Part shown: piece by piece, positions 36,493 through 45,893 of the stretch
Position numbering within the stretch: position 1 is the first letter of the stretch
How the letters are laid out: every line of letters begins with the position of its first letter
From: Paenibacillus brasilensis
GTDB lineage: Bacteria > Bacillota > Bacilli > Paenibacillales > Paenibacillaceae
Reading direction: 5' to 3'
Length of the DNA: 64,000 nt
NCBI RefSeq assembly: GCF_009363115.1
Contig: NZ_CP045298.1
Coordinates: forward strand, 5,267,501 to 5,331,500
Position numbers and translations under genes: made by a program
The notes under the pieces: model-generated
The model's input: only the letters and a program-made list of their open reading frames with translations
Database searches by the model: none
Told to the model about the DNA's origin: nothing

Positions 36493-37622
36493 ATTCCACC
36501 CCTTCTTAAGGGACTTGCCTCAGGAAACAAATGCCGAACAATATGGTCCGCAGACGTTTTCTGCCTTGCTGCGAGCAGCCCGTTCATCATCGACTGCTTG
36601 ATCGGCTCAGAGGAGATCATCGCTTGTATCTGCAACACCAGATCATGAATCGTAAAGGCCACGACTGCCGCTCCTTTGCGCTGCAAATACAGGGCATTTT
36701 CCTTCTCCTGCCCCAGAAACGGATTTAGGATGAAAATCGGAACCCCGGCCTGAATCGTCTCGGATAGTGTAACGCCTCCCGCTTTCGTGATGACGCAGCA
36801 GGCACTGCTCATCAGAACATGCAATTGATCGGTGAAGCCGAATACATCCACTCTTGCATCATCCGCCCAGCTCTCCGCAAGCCTCCGTCTCCATCCTTCC
36901 TGCCGGCCGCAAATCACTTGAATGCGGACGCCTGACAAGAGCAGCAGCTTCCCGATGAGCCTCGATAGCGATTGCAATGTGCCGCAGACGTTGGCCATAA
37001 GCAGAATCACATGCTCATCTGCTTCTTTAACGGAGCCGGAACCGATCATTGCCGCATCATAAAATGACTCCCTGACCGGAATTCCGGTCACGGTAATACG
37101 ACTCTCGGGGACGCCCTGCCTGACCATAGCCTCTTTCACGTCGCTGGCAGGGACAAAATAATGATCCGGCTTGGCGAACAGCCATCTTCGGTGAACGTCA
37201 AAGTCCGTTATGACAACAGCAGTCCGGGGACTGATCGCAGATAATGCCTCGCTGCTTGGCAAGCTGCCGAACGGGAATGTATAAATGATGACTTCCGGCT
37301 GGTACTGGAGGATGATTTTCTTGAGCCTCTCGCCACCAAGACTGTTCATCCAGGTTGCGATCTTTCCCTTCATGGGAAGCTGGTTGGTCAGATGGTAGGT
37401 CCATCCGTAATAGGGAATGCCCAGGCTGGCTGCATGCGGGCTTTGCCGGTACAGAAAGCGGATTATTTTGTTCAGCACAGGATAAGCTTCCCGGAACAAG
37501 TCGACAACCGCCACCTGGCTATAACCATTGCGAATCAATCTTTGCTGCAACACCTTGGACACCTGATGATGACCTTCTCCGTAATCGGCCGTTAAAATTA
37601 AAATTTGTGGTTCCTGTCCCAC
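36489..37622 (-). CDS. UgtP/MGDG-synthase-like glycosyltransferase 1
   Basis: 377 residues from a GTG at 37620-37622, eight bases after GAGG. The N-terminal ILTADYGEGHHQVSKVL is the membrane-lipid-binding signature of the GT28 diacylglycerol glucosyltransferase/MGDG synthase group, and the C-terminal CCVITKAGGVTLSETIQAGVP is the UDP-sugar site. It would add a sugar to a lipid acceptor on the inner face of the membrane. A second member of the family is encoded two genes upstream. Confidence 0.85.
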   Translation of the reverse strand: MGQEPQILILTADYGEGHHQVSKVLQQRLIRNGYSQVAVVDLFREAYPVLNKIIRFLYRQSPHAASLGIPYYGWTYHLTNQLPMKGKIATWMNSLGGERLKKIILQYQPEVIIYTFPFGSLPSSEALSAISPRTAVVITDFDVHRRWLFAKPDHYFVPASDVKEAMVRQGVPESRITVTGIPVRESFYDAAMIGSGSVKEADEHVILLMANVCGTLQSLSRLIGKLLLLSGVRIQVICGRQEGWRRRLAESWADDARVDVFGFTDQLHVLMSSACCVITKAGGVTLSETIQAGVPIFILNPFLGQEKENALYLQRKGAAVVAFTIHDLVLQIQAMISSEPIKQSMMNGLLAARQKTSADHIVRHLFPEASPLRRGGI

Positions 37623-37644
37623 TATTGTCACCTCATTTCACTTG

Positions 37645-38346
37645 TCAAGCCATTTCATCCAGACGAACGAATTGCAGGTTGCGTCCCTGTAATTGATGCA
37701 GTACTTCCTCCAGAGCCCGAAGCATAAAATATGGCGCGTGACGGTCCGCTCCCGGCGAATCTCCGCTGTCATGCAGCAAAATAACAGATCCGTCCGTAAT
37801 TCCGTTCAGCAGCGTTGCCTTCAGCTTCTTGCGGCAGCTTTTGCTGCGCCAGTCCCCCGCCTTCAAGGACCAGAGTACGATGCGGTACGATTTGGGATGA
37901 AAGAAATCGAAAGCGTTCATGAGCCCCCATGGCGGACGATAGTGATCCGGCCTTTTTCCGATTATGGATTCAATAATATCTGCGGTCCGTTTCATATGAT
38001 CACGCCGCACCGTCCAAGGAAGCATCAGCCAATTGGAGGTGTGATAGTAATTGTGGATTCCAATCTGATGACCTTCACGATCCATTCTTCTGATCAGATC
38101 CGGGTGCAGTTCCGCCTGCGAGCCAAGCACGAAGAATGTGGCCTTCACTTGATAGTCCTGCAATAAATCCAATAATTCCGGTGTATACCTCGGATGCGGC
38201 CCATCATCGAACGTGAACGCTACCTGGTTCTTGGTCGTTCCCTTACGAAAGGCTCCAAATTTGATCATTCGTGGCAAAAAACTAGGAATTAGCATATACA
38301 GACTGATGAAGCCTATGAGCCCAATCAACAAATATTTAACAAGCAA
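37645..38346 (-). CDS. NodB-type polysaccharide deacetylase, membrane-anchored
   Basis: 233 residues from a TTG with GGGGG upstream. An N-terminal helix (residues 5-22) anchors it. The NodB motifs are TFDDGPHPRYT, with the metal aspartate pair, and HQIGIHNYYHTSNW, with the two histidines. The Arg-Pro-Pro motif is in YRPPWG, the last His in LLHDSGDS. It should deacetylate an N-acetyl sugar outside the membrane, perhaps one added by the neighbouring glycosyltransferases; ArnD-like action on a lipid carrier is possible. Confidence 0.85.
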   Translation of the reverse strand: MLVKYLLIGLIGFISLYMLIPSFLPRMIKFGAFRKGTTKNQVAFTFDDGPHPRYTPELLDLLQDYQVKATFFVLGSQAELHPDLIRRMDREGHQIGIHNYYHTSNWLMLPWTVRRDHMKRTADIIESIIGKRPDHYRPPWGLMNAFDFFHPKSYRIVLWSLKAGDWRSKSCRKKLKATLLNGITDGSVILLHDSGDSPGADRHAPYFMLRALEEVLHQLQGRNLQFVRLDEMA

Positions 38347-38376
38347 CGTCTTTATCCCCCTTAGTGAAAATTAAGC

Positions 38377-39543
38377 TTAAGCATACTGCTGCAAGGAGCA
38401 AACCCATTTTTCTTCCTGTGTATCGCTCTGCATGCTCAGAATTTGCATGACCGCATGTCTGGCGGAATCCTGCTGTCTGCACAGCCCTGCTTTCTCCCTC
38501 ATTTCTTTCAATAGGGAAGGCTGTTGAACCAGCCGCTGAAGCTGATCCTGCAAATTGTCAATCTGACATAGATACGCTACTCCCGCTTGAATCAAATAAT
38601 CGGCATTATCCTTTTCCTGCCCCAGCCGTGGCTCCAGCAGCAGCATGGGAAGCTGAAGCGCCAGCGCTTCGGAGGTCGTCAGTCCGCCCGGCTTGGTAAT
38701 CAATACGTCTGCGGACGCCATCCATTCATGGATTCCCTCCAGGAAGCCTGTCAGCATGACGTTATCCCTGTCTCCCAACGCTTCATGCAGGCGGTTCAGC
38801 AGCTTCACATTGCGTCCGCATACGATGACAAATTGCACGTTAGGGGGAAAAGAGTCAGATTGCATTTGCTCGATGAAGGATTTATCGATAATCCCGCAGC
38901 CGCCGCCCATCACCAGCACGACAAAGGCGTCAAGAGCCAAAGCCAGCTTCTCGCGCAGCCGGTCTTTATTGTCGGTCTGACTGTAGGATGGGCGAACAGG
39001 GATGCCCGTTACAGCAATTTTGTGGTCAGCAACGCCTTTTCTCTGCAGAGCTGCACGCACGCCTTCGGAGCCAACCAGATACAGATCCGTAAACGGATGT
39101 ATCCAATAGCTGTGATCGGAATGGTCGGTAATGACCGTTGCCGCAGGCAGATCCGTCATCCCTTTTTCCTTAAGCAAGGAAATGGCGGCTGATGCCAGCG
39201 GGAACGTGCTGACAATCAACGTCGGCTGTTCCTCATTCAGAAGTTTGAGCAGCCGCTGCAGGCTGGTCGTGAGAAAATGCTTCAGGAAGAAAGTAAGTGT
39301 ACTGTCCGTCCGGGTCTTCTGATACATATATCCGTATGAGGAGGGAAAATGCTTCACCCATTGCAGGAAGCAATACCGTTCAACCACATGCATGCGGGGA
39401 TGGATCCATTGCATAAAGTCGACCACCTCTACTCCCAGTTTGTACAGCACCGATGCCTCCAAAATCGCCTTGGCCGCCTGCATATGTCCATCCCCGAGCG
39501 CGCCGGACAGAATCAGCAGCTTTTCCCGTTTCATGCTATTCAT
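38377..39543 (-). CDS. UgtP/MGDG-synthase-like glycosyltransferase 2
   Basis: 388 residues from the ATG at 39541-39543, nine bases after GGAGG. The signature LILSGALGDGHMQAAKAI has Met in place of the second His of the usual GxGH; the C-terminal site is DVLITKPGGLTTSEALALQLP. It shares the GT28 plan with the downstream glycosyltransferase (36489-37622). The two together could build a disaccharide on one lipid, or act on different lipids. Confidence 0.85.
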   Translation of the reverse strand: MNSMKREKLLILSGALGDGHMQAAKAILEASVLYKLGVEVVDFMQWIHPRMHVVERYCFLQWVKHFPSSYGYMYQKTRTDSTLTFFLKHFLTTSLQRLLKLLNEEQPTLIVSTFPLASAAISLLKEKGMTDLPAATVITDHSDHSYWIHPFTDLYLVGSEGVRAALQRKGVADHKIAVTGIPVRPSYSQTDNKDRLREKLALALDAFVVLVMGGGCGIIDKSFIEQMQSDSFPPNVQFVIVCGRNVKLLNRLHEALGDRDNVMLTGFLEGIHEWMASADVLITKPGGLTTSEALALQLPMLLLEPRLGQEKDNADYLIQAGVAYLCQIDNLQDQLQRLVQQPSLLKEMREKAGLCRQQDSARHAVMQILSMQSDTQEEKWVCSLQQYA

Positions 39544-39567
39544 CAACAATCGCCTCCTTCGTGAAAT

Positions 39568-40137
39568 TTAACTATGCATGAACAAAACTACCAGCACCGC
39601 CGTTAGGAATCCGACCATCCCACCAGCCACACAATCGATTGGATAGTGATAGCCCCAATAAACCCGGGATATGGCCACCAACAAGGCCAGACCAATCAAG
39701 ACAAGCATAATTGCCGGCGATGAGGCCAACACAAAAGGTGTAACCAGGGCGAAAATAGCGGTTGTATGGCCGGATGGGAAGGAATAATCCTTCAACGGGA
39801 ATTTGCCTACCTTTACCTGCTCCAGCTTGCGGAAAGGCCGGTCTCTGCGCACCTTTCTCTTGATCAGGACAGCAACGATATGGCTAACGGCCAGTGCGAT
39901 CAAGCTTTGCAGCCCGATTCTGCTGAACTCCCCCTCGGCGAACCATGCCAAGGACACTGCGCAAATGATGGTAAACAAAGCTCCGCCCAAATGGGTAATC
40001 CATCCGAACAATCGGTCCAGGGTCCGACTACTCAGCCGATGGTTGCACCAGAAGAACATCGTTTGATCAATTCGCCTTATCCACTGCATCCTGCTTTCCA
40101 CCTCCGTTCCCTGTTTTTTCGATAAGTTGATGTTCAT
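39568..40137 (-). CDS. PAP2-family membrane phosphatase
   Basis: 189 residues with five or six membrane helices. The three phosphatase motifs are KVRRDRPFRK, SFPSGHTTAI and SRVYWGYHYPIDCVAG. BcrC-like members dephosphorylate undecaprenyl pyrophosphate and give bacitracin tolerance; others act on phosphatidic acid. Two starts are possible (40137 or 40089), each with a GGAGG; the first overlaps the VTT gene. Confidence 0.85.
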   Translation of the reverse strand: MNINLSKKQGTEVESRMQWIRRIDQTMFFWCNHRLSSRTLDRLFGWITHLGGALFTIICAVSLAWFAEGEFSRIGLQSLIALAVSHIVAVLIKRKVRRDRPFRKLEQVKVGKFPLKDYSFPSGHTTAIFALVTPFVLASSPAIMLVLIGLALLVAISRVYWGYHYPIDCVAGGMVGFLTAVLVVLFMHS

Positions 40138-40705
40138 CCCTTATCTTCCTCCGCTCAGACAGCTTCCGTATCAAGAACCATATTGCCGCAATCGCTACAC
40201 CAACGCCCACCAGCATAATCGTGAGAACTTGGTTCACCATATTCTCTGCCGCGCGGCCATATATATAGAAGAGAAAACCGACTACATAAAACTTCACCGC
40301 CCGACCAATGGCGGCATAGCTGAGCAGCTTCCATAACGTATAATTCATGCATCCGGATAAAATCGTAAATATTTTAAACGGGATCGGAGTGAACGATCCG
40401 ATCAGGATTGCGGCCTCGCCGCGGCGGGCAAATAAGTCGCTTGCCGAATCCAGCCATTTTTTCTTCATTACACTGCCCAAAATATGCTTTCCCGACACCT
40501 TGCCGATCCAATAACCGATCGGTGTCCCAAGCAGGCTTCCGGCAAAGCCAACCGTAGCGAGCCATAAAGCCGACTCCGGTTGCACCGCGCTTAAAGAAAG
40601 CTGCAGGAAGAACGCCGGGATGGGGAAGATAATCGCATCGAGCATAGCGTGAATAAAAAGTCCCGTCGCTCCGAAGTTCTGTAAAAATTCCATAATTTTA
40701 TCCAT
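40067..40705 (-). CDS. VTT-domain (DedA/YqaA-like) membrane protein
   Basis: 212 residues with an amphipathic N-terminus, re-entrant-type segments (IIFPIPAFFLQLSLS, then GSLLGTPIGYWIGKVSG) and three C-terminal helices. This matches DedA/VTT proteins, some of which recycle undecaprenyl phosphate across the membrane. The tail is basic. Its start lies seven bases after the likely stop of the YkoP-like gene. Confidence 0.83.
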   Translation of the reverse strand: MDKIMEFLQNFGATGLFIHAMLDAIIFPIPAFFLQLSLSAVQPESALWLATVGFAGSLLGTPIGYWIGKVSGKHILGSVMKKKWLDSASDLFARRGEAAILIGSFTPIPFKIFTILSGCMNYTLWKLLSYAAIGRAVKFYVVGFLFYIYGRAAENMVNQVLTIMLVGVGVAIAAIWFLIRKLSERRKIRDEHQLIEKTGNGGGKQDAVDKAN

Positions 40706-40711
40706 GAATGC

Positions 40712-41487
40712 CTACCCGCCTTTGTTACAGAGCATGATGAAAAATAGGTTGCCTCTGGGTGGTATGGGTTTCCAATCGCTGTGTTCCAACTCCATACCGC
40801 CCTCCAGGAACTTACTCACCACGCTCTTAGTTTCTTTTGTTTTAATTAATTGGAGCTTGATTTGGGTGGACATAACTCCTTTGAAACGGACTGTCTCTTC
40901 ATCGTCATAAATCGGTTCCTCAGCGAGCTGCGGGAGTGAATCAGCATCATCGGTATCAATTGTTCGGTCTTGCGGCCAATCCGCTTCTTGCCTTCAGGGT
41001 GCATGACGGATAACAATAATCGTAGATAAGCCGTTGTAATGCGTTGGAACAGATCGGACTTCATCGGTTGTTGTTCGAAACCAAGACCATGTATCAAACC
41101 ACGATGAAGCAGCGTAATGCCGACTAACGCCTTCACCTCTCTGAACTCCGGCTGACTTGCGAATGCCTCGCTGATCTGCTGCATGGATTTCCGTGTAAGC
41201 CGGGCCGTCATGAGCGCCGCGCGGTCTGAGTCTTCGGATTTGATCAGCATCAGAATCGTTTCATTATTGAGATGGAGTTCCCCGACCAGATCGCCTTTAT
41301 TGATGATGGTGGAGTCCGCACAGACGATGCTCTCCCCTCGGTGTTTCTTAATCATGACTTTGCAAATTCCAAAGTGCGATGTATGCGAGCCGCGAAAGCG
41401 TGAAATCCAATCGAACCCTCTTTCCCACACCATCCAGACCGCCTGCATTGAAGATTTGCGTAAACGAAGCAACATTGATCCAACCAT
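40712..41487 (-). pseudogene. YkoP-like gene with a probable frameshift near its 3' end
   Basis: The first 175 codons (MQAVWMVWERGFDWISRFRG, KKHRGESIVCADSTIINKGD, LVGITLLHRGLIHGLGFEQ) match the YkoP-type family seen beside glycosyltransferases and deacetylases in Bacillales. After RIGRK the frame continues to a stop at 40846 with unlikely residues. The neighbouring frame (DTDDADSLPQLAEEPIYDDE to LFFIMLCNKGG) is acidic and protein-like, and ends at 40712, seven bases before the next start. One base change would join them. It heads the envelope operon. Confidence 0.65.
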
Positions 41488-42039
41488 CCTTCATTCTTAT
41501 TTTAATCGACAAATTCCATTGAAATTGTCAAAACTGAAATAATATTTCTATGTGAATTCCTTATTTCTGTTAATTTTATGATAGAGGATTTAACCAAAAG
41601 AGCATACGGGCTGAGCTACTGGTTGGTGGCCCGTCTTGAGACGGGGCCGGATACATCCGGTTGCCTACTGTATATGATTAAGTATGAAAAACAAAGCATA
41701 ATTAAACGTAAAGAAATTCTTAAGAAAAGGTTAATTTTCGTTTGGGGTTGGGGGTCCGTCACTCAATTTGATGCAAATCGCTGATCGCTCAAGTTTAATT
41801 TGATATATAAGTGCGACCAAAAATAATTTCGTTACATGCTAGTTGAGATTCATTTGCACTCCTAACAATCAAATCAGGTAATACTGTTAGGATGGCTTCT
41901 CCTTCTGAAAAGTCCGGATGATCCGAACAACATCGGTACGATGCGCATCGGAAACCTTCAATTAAAGCAGTGTGCAGCACGTGCCGGGAAAATGACGGAA
42001 AGTCCCCTCATAGACATCTTCTTCAACAAACCCTACAAC
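41488..42039. other. Stretch without a supported gene
   Basis: Contains the promoter region of the envelope operon next to 41488 and then about 450 bases of decayed sequence. Short frames have no ribosome site. Confidence 0.5.
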
Positions 42040-42354
42040 CTAAGGATTCGTCGCCCTCTTACGGCCGAAGCTAAACAATTCGTTCAGTTCTGCGTCAATT
42101 GCCAGAGAGGCATGGTATAAGGAGCGGCGGTAAACTTTTTGATCAGCGTTGTGAACAATGTGCCGGTATCGGTCAGCAACACATATCGATAAAGCCGGTA
42201 GCCTATACGCTTCCAGAAACACTTAAACTTTGGTAAGGTAAGTATCAGAGTAGCAAAGGTCGGAATGGTATTGAAAATCTGCCATATACTAATTTCTGAT
42301 ATTCGATGTTTCGTAAGGGGCGATTTCTTTTCTTAATTTTCTCTGATTATCCAT
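42040..42354 (-). pseudogene. Fatty-acid desaturase-like relic
   Basis: From ATG 42352-42354 the minus strand reads MDNQRKLRKEIAPYETSNIR, and after a shift SIWQIFNTIPTFATLIL, then FWKRIGYRLYRYVLL. This is the order of motifs in membrane desaturases of the DesA/Des type, but the histidine boxes are gone with an internal deletion. It stops at 42040. Confidence 0.6.
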
Positions 42355-42441
42355 GGTTCCTCCTAAGGTAACAGCTCCCGCATTTTTTGATTGAATTACA
42401 AGTCAAAGAACTTTCACTCGTCTCCTGCCTCAAGGTCGAAT

Positions 42442-42572
42442 TTAGATCGTCTGTCTCCTGGTAAACAACCAACCGCCTGTCAGAAATATACAGCTGAATA
42501 AGAACGTGAGTCCAAATCCCTGAAGTAGCGAATCGTTAAAGAGCATCGTTAGGAATCCGTCTGCCACCTTAA
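42442..42572 (-). pseudogene. C-terminal scrap of a membrane transporter
   Basis: The minus frame ADGFLTMLFNDSLLQG then FGLTFLFSCIFLTGGWLF ends at TAA 42442. It looks like the last helix of a transporter and is fused to the second repeat copy at 42573. Confidence 0.45.
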
Positions 42573-42923
42573 TGTCTTCGTGATGCTTCCAATACGGAAT
42601 GAAAAATCCGGCTCTACCGGGCGTGGTACTCCGAAACTGGCTGTACCCGTAGCGTAGGACCAGCGTTCCCCATCCTGTAGCCCGCCTGCCATGACGCGTT
42701 TGACTTCTTCCCGATGCTTTCTTTTCTTTTCTTTCTCGTTGAGTTCCTTTTTTGGTTCTTTTGCGAGCTCCGACGATAAAATATTGTCGGTAGTGGCAGC
42801 TTTATCGATAGCTTGATAAGTTGCCGTCTGACCCTCTGCGTGGACAGTTCCATAAGCCAGTGTACCCGCCAATATAGCTATTAAAGTAAGTGCCACTCCT
42901 TTTCGAATGGTGAATGATTTCAT
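42549..42923 (-). pseudogene. Truncated copy of the beta-lactamase-family gene
   Basis: The first 115 codons equal the full-length gene at 32698-33912 apart from a few substitutions, a 39-base loss and a small insertion. The copy ends inside the SITK motif (FRIGSITKT) and runs into foreign sequence. No active enzyme can be made; only the signal peptide and linker remain. Confidence 0.9.
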
Positions 42924-43096
42924 AACGCAATCGCTCCTATTATTTTAGTATGTTGTTCTGCTTTACCCCCTCACCTTACCTCCGATATTGTTAAATCGAA
43001 CAGTGATAAAACCGCCAAGCTTTTGATGACATCGTACTTGGACCTGTCACATATACCGCATGACAAACTGTCAACTGTCTTATATGACGTGCTTGC
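42573..43096. repeat. Long direct repeat, copy 2
   Basis: Copy 2 of the 33534-34096 repeat. It ends at GTGCTTGCTAAG, just before the two-component gene, so this copy keeps the probable original junction between beta-lactamase and its regulator. Confidence 0.9.
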
Positions 43097-43236
43097 TAAG
43101 CTACGTTCTAACCGCTGTTACCCCACCCTCTTTCGCTTGACGGATCGGGAAGTTATATTGCATGATAGGTCTGAATCATTCGGAAATTGGTTTGCAAAAA
43201 AATATAAGAAGGTGTGTGTAATTCGTGTTCTCGATA

Positions 43237-45017
43237 ATGAAAAAAAGGGTCTGGTATGATTGGATACTTGTGGCCATACGAACGCTTTGGCTGGTCATTA
43301 TCGCAAGCGCTGGTTTTGTCGATCCGTCATTAACCGTTGTGTCGCTTTGGGTTGTACTTTCTCTTGCTTTCGTCGTTTATCTCGTTCCATTAATCATCCT
43401 CTATAGGAAAGAAGACTGGTATCTGACAATCGAAGTCACGGTAACGGGCTTTTTTATCTTTATTTAGCCTACGCAGCCCCGGGATTGCTTTGGTCTTTTG
43501 TTTTACTCGTGATAACTATCGGCTTGACGAGCAGTCGAAGAACCTATGTGTGGACAGGTATCCTTAGCGGAATCGTATTCCCAGTATTGAACAGTTGGAT
43601 TGCTGATCGTCTCCCGTATGAGCTTATCGTTAGCTGCAGCCTTGGTTTTGCCATCGGCTTCGCGTTTAATATTTTAATTCAGTCCCATAAGCAAGGCCGA
43701 ATTATTCAAGAGCAAAAGCTGTTGCTGGAGCAGCATATTAAGCGGATTGAGGAACTTACGCTGATAGAGGAGCGCAGCCGGCTGTCACATGAGCTGAATG
43801 ACACGATTGGCCATACGCTTACCTCGCTCATCGTCGGCGTCGAATCACTGCGATCGTCCTTACCAGATGCGCAAATAGAGAGGATCGATTCGCTTGTCGG
43901 AATTGCCCAACACAGTCTGGTTGATATCCGAAAGCATCTGCATCAGCTCTCTCATACTCCGTTGAACCATTCGTTAAGTGAATCGCTGCGGCAACTAACT
44001 GAAGATTTTATGAAGTCAACAGGTATAACGGTCAAATTCCGTGTGATCGGCAGTGAGACTCTCGTTATGCAGAAAATAAACATTTGTTTATATCGTTGCC
44101 TTCAAGAGTCTCTAACCAACGTGGTTCGGCACGGCAAGGCGAGCGTGATATCCGTTCAGTTACATTTCAATAGTCAGCAGCTTCGATTACAGATCGAAGA
44201 TAATGGCATCGGAATGGAAGAAATCCAATTTGGATTTGGGCTCAATGGAATGAAGGAACGACTTGAACTATTTCACGGCACGGTGTCCGTGCATTCCGAG
44301 TCAGGACAAGGAACTTTCGTCATATGTAATATTCCGTTGCAGACAGAGCCTGTACATGATGCGATCCGCCTGCTAATCGTTGATGACCAGGTGATCATTA
44401 CCGACAGCTTGAAGCAAATTTTTGATCAGCATGCTGATTTTAACGTCGTTGGTACAGCCGGGGACGGGCGCGAAGCATTAGAACATTGTGATCGCTCCCA
44501 ACCAGATATCGTGCTAATGGATATTCGTATGCAGGGAATGGGCGGGATTGAAGCTTTACTTGAGATGAAACAACGATGGCCTGATATGAAGGTTGTGTTC
44601 ATGACAACGTTTGAGGATTCCTTGCAGGCAGCAACTGCATTGGAGCGCGGGGCAGAAGGCTACATGCTGAAGTCGATTCATCCGCGGGAGATGAAGGAAG
44701 CCTTGAAACTTATTTATAATGGAGGAACCTGGATCGACCAATCGGTCGCTACGCGAGTTTTCGAAGAGATGAAGCGTCAACGTGAGCAGTTGGAGAAAAT
44801 CGGTTCAAGTCAGGGAAACTACCCGTACGGGCTTACGAAACGCGAGATGGAGATTCTGGAGCATCTGTCGAGCGGACTGCGCTACAAATTGATCGCCGCC
44901 AAGCTATTTTTATCGGAGGGAACGATCCGCAATTACTGCTCGATTCTCTACTCGAAACTTGGTGTCAACAACCGCGAAGAAGCAATAGAAATGGCGCGAA
45001 TGAAGAATATCGTGTAG
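43237..45017 (+). CDS. NarL-type histidine kinase fused to a LuxR-type response regulator, with one frameshift
   Basis: The start is uncertain (MKKRVWYDWILVA). Five or six membrane helices are followed by the kinase (phospho-acceptor EERSRLSHELNDTIGHT, ATP site ESLTNVVRHGKA and DNGIGM). After a short join (ICNIPLQTEPVHDAI) comes a receiver (LLIVDDQ, VLMDIRMQG, lysine in MLKSIH) and a LuxR helix-turn-helix (LTKREMEILEHLSSGL). A one-base loss in a six-T run near 43450 breaks the sensor part: the frame before ends at TAG 43467, the frame after is open from 43485. The protein is therefore whole only if that base is restored. Confidence 0.82.
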
Positions 45018-45100
45018 CTAAAGAATTTCCCGATGGTACTCACGATATGGGGGTCACCTCACGAAACGGAAAAAATCGTATGCTAAGCAATACGTTGCAG

Positions 45101-45133
45101 AAAAAACCCGGACCCTTACAGGGGAATCCGGTT
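45101..45133 (-). terminator. Hairpin terminator facing the minus strand
   Basis: CCGGATTCCCCT pairs with AGGGTCCGG on the minus strand and is followed by six T. It serves the broken cupin gene. Confidence 0.7.
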
Positions 45134-45210
45134 CTCGTCATAGCAGCAAGTGAAGTTGAACTATCGTTTCCCGTTACTTTAGCGATGTAATCGAACTGAA
45201 GCTAAATGCA

Positions 45211-45572
45211 TTAGATCCAAATATCATTGACTGCAGTTAATTCTGACTCAGTCTCGCCAGTGTTTACTACTTCTCTGGGCTCTACCAACATGATATGACA
45301 CTCCTGGTTAGCGAAAGTTTTGTGTTCGGCACCCTTGGTATAATAAACATCTCTCCTTGGGAAATCTTTACTTGGCCATCGCGGAAATCAATGAACATCT
45401 TCCCTTCGAGCACGATAAACACCTCGTCGGTATCTTGATGATCGTGCCATACAAAATCCCCATCTATCTTGACCAATTTAAATTGATAGTCATTCATTTC
45501 ACCAATGACTTTCGGAGACCAATGTTCATTGAACTTAGATAATTTCTCATTCAGATTAATAGATTGGTAATT
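45211..45572 (-). pseudogene. Small cupin gene with a frameshift
   Basis: Frame one gives LVKIDGDFVWHDHQDTDEVF, then VLEGKMFIDFRDG, then GEMFIIPR, the metal-binding cupin core. Then a missing base shifts the rest (GAEHKTFANQECHIMLVEPR to DIWI), which completes the second cupin motif. The start codon appears to be ATT at 45570-45572 rather than ATG. Two faults make expression unlikely. Family members are small sugar- or amino-acid-related enzymes or sensors. Confidence 0.78.
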
Positions 45573-45659
45573 AATGATAATTATTCCTTTTTTTGATATT
45601 CAATATATCATATTATTGACTTGGTTTGTTGTTAACTATCCTGCCCGTTCGTATTATGA

Positions 45660-45692
45660 GATCAACCAATTCTTTCTGGTTGATCCTTTTTG
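45660..45692 (+). terminator. Hairpin terminator, plus strand
   Basis: GATCAACCA and TGGTTGATC pair around ATTCTTTC and are followed by C and five T. Nothing convincing precedes it on the plus strand. Confidence 0.7.
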
Positions 45693-45893
45693 CATTAACT
45701 TCGAGGATTAAGGGTAGCCGGGTCGAACGTACCTGCCCGTGGGACCAGATCTCGAGCGCTATAATGTTCACCCCTACTTGTCATGACCATGATTGAGGCT
45801 GGTTGGGACATCGATCCCGTATCACATGCGATGCTGTGGAGCGACAAGGAGTTCGTTGGGGCTACCGGTTAATTGATTTCGAGGAGAGATAAA

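Noticed and set aside
41578..41784. 68-codon plus frame after the envelope operon promoter
   Set aside because: No ribosome site, no recognisable motif, and low-complexity tail.
43023..43259. 78-codon plus frame overlapping the repeat copy
   Set aside because: It begins inside the repeat and overlaps the kinase start in another frame; not protein-like at its start.
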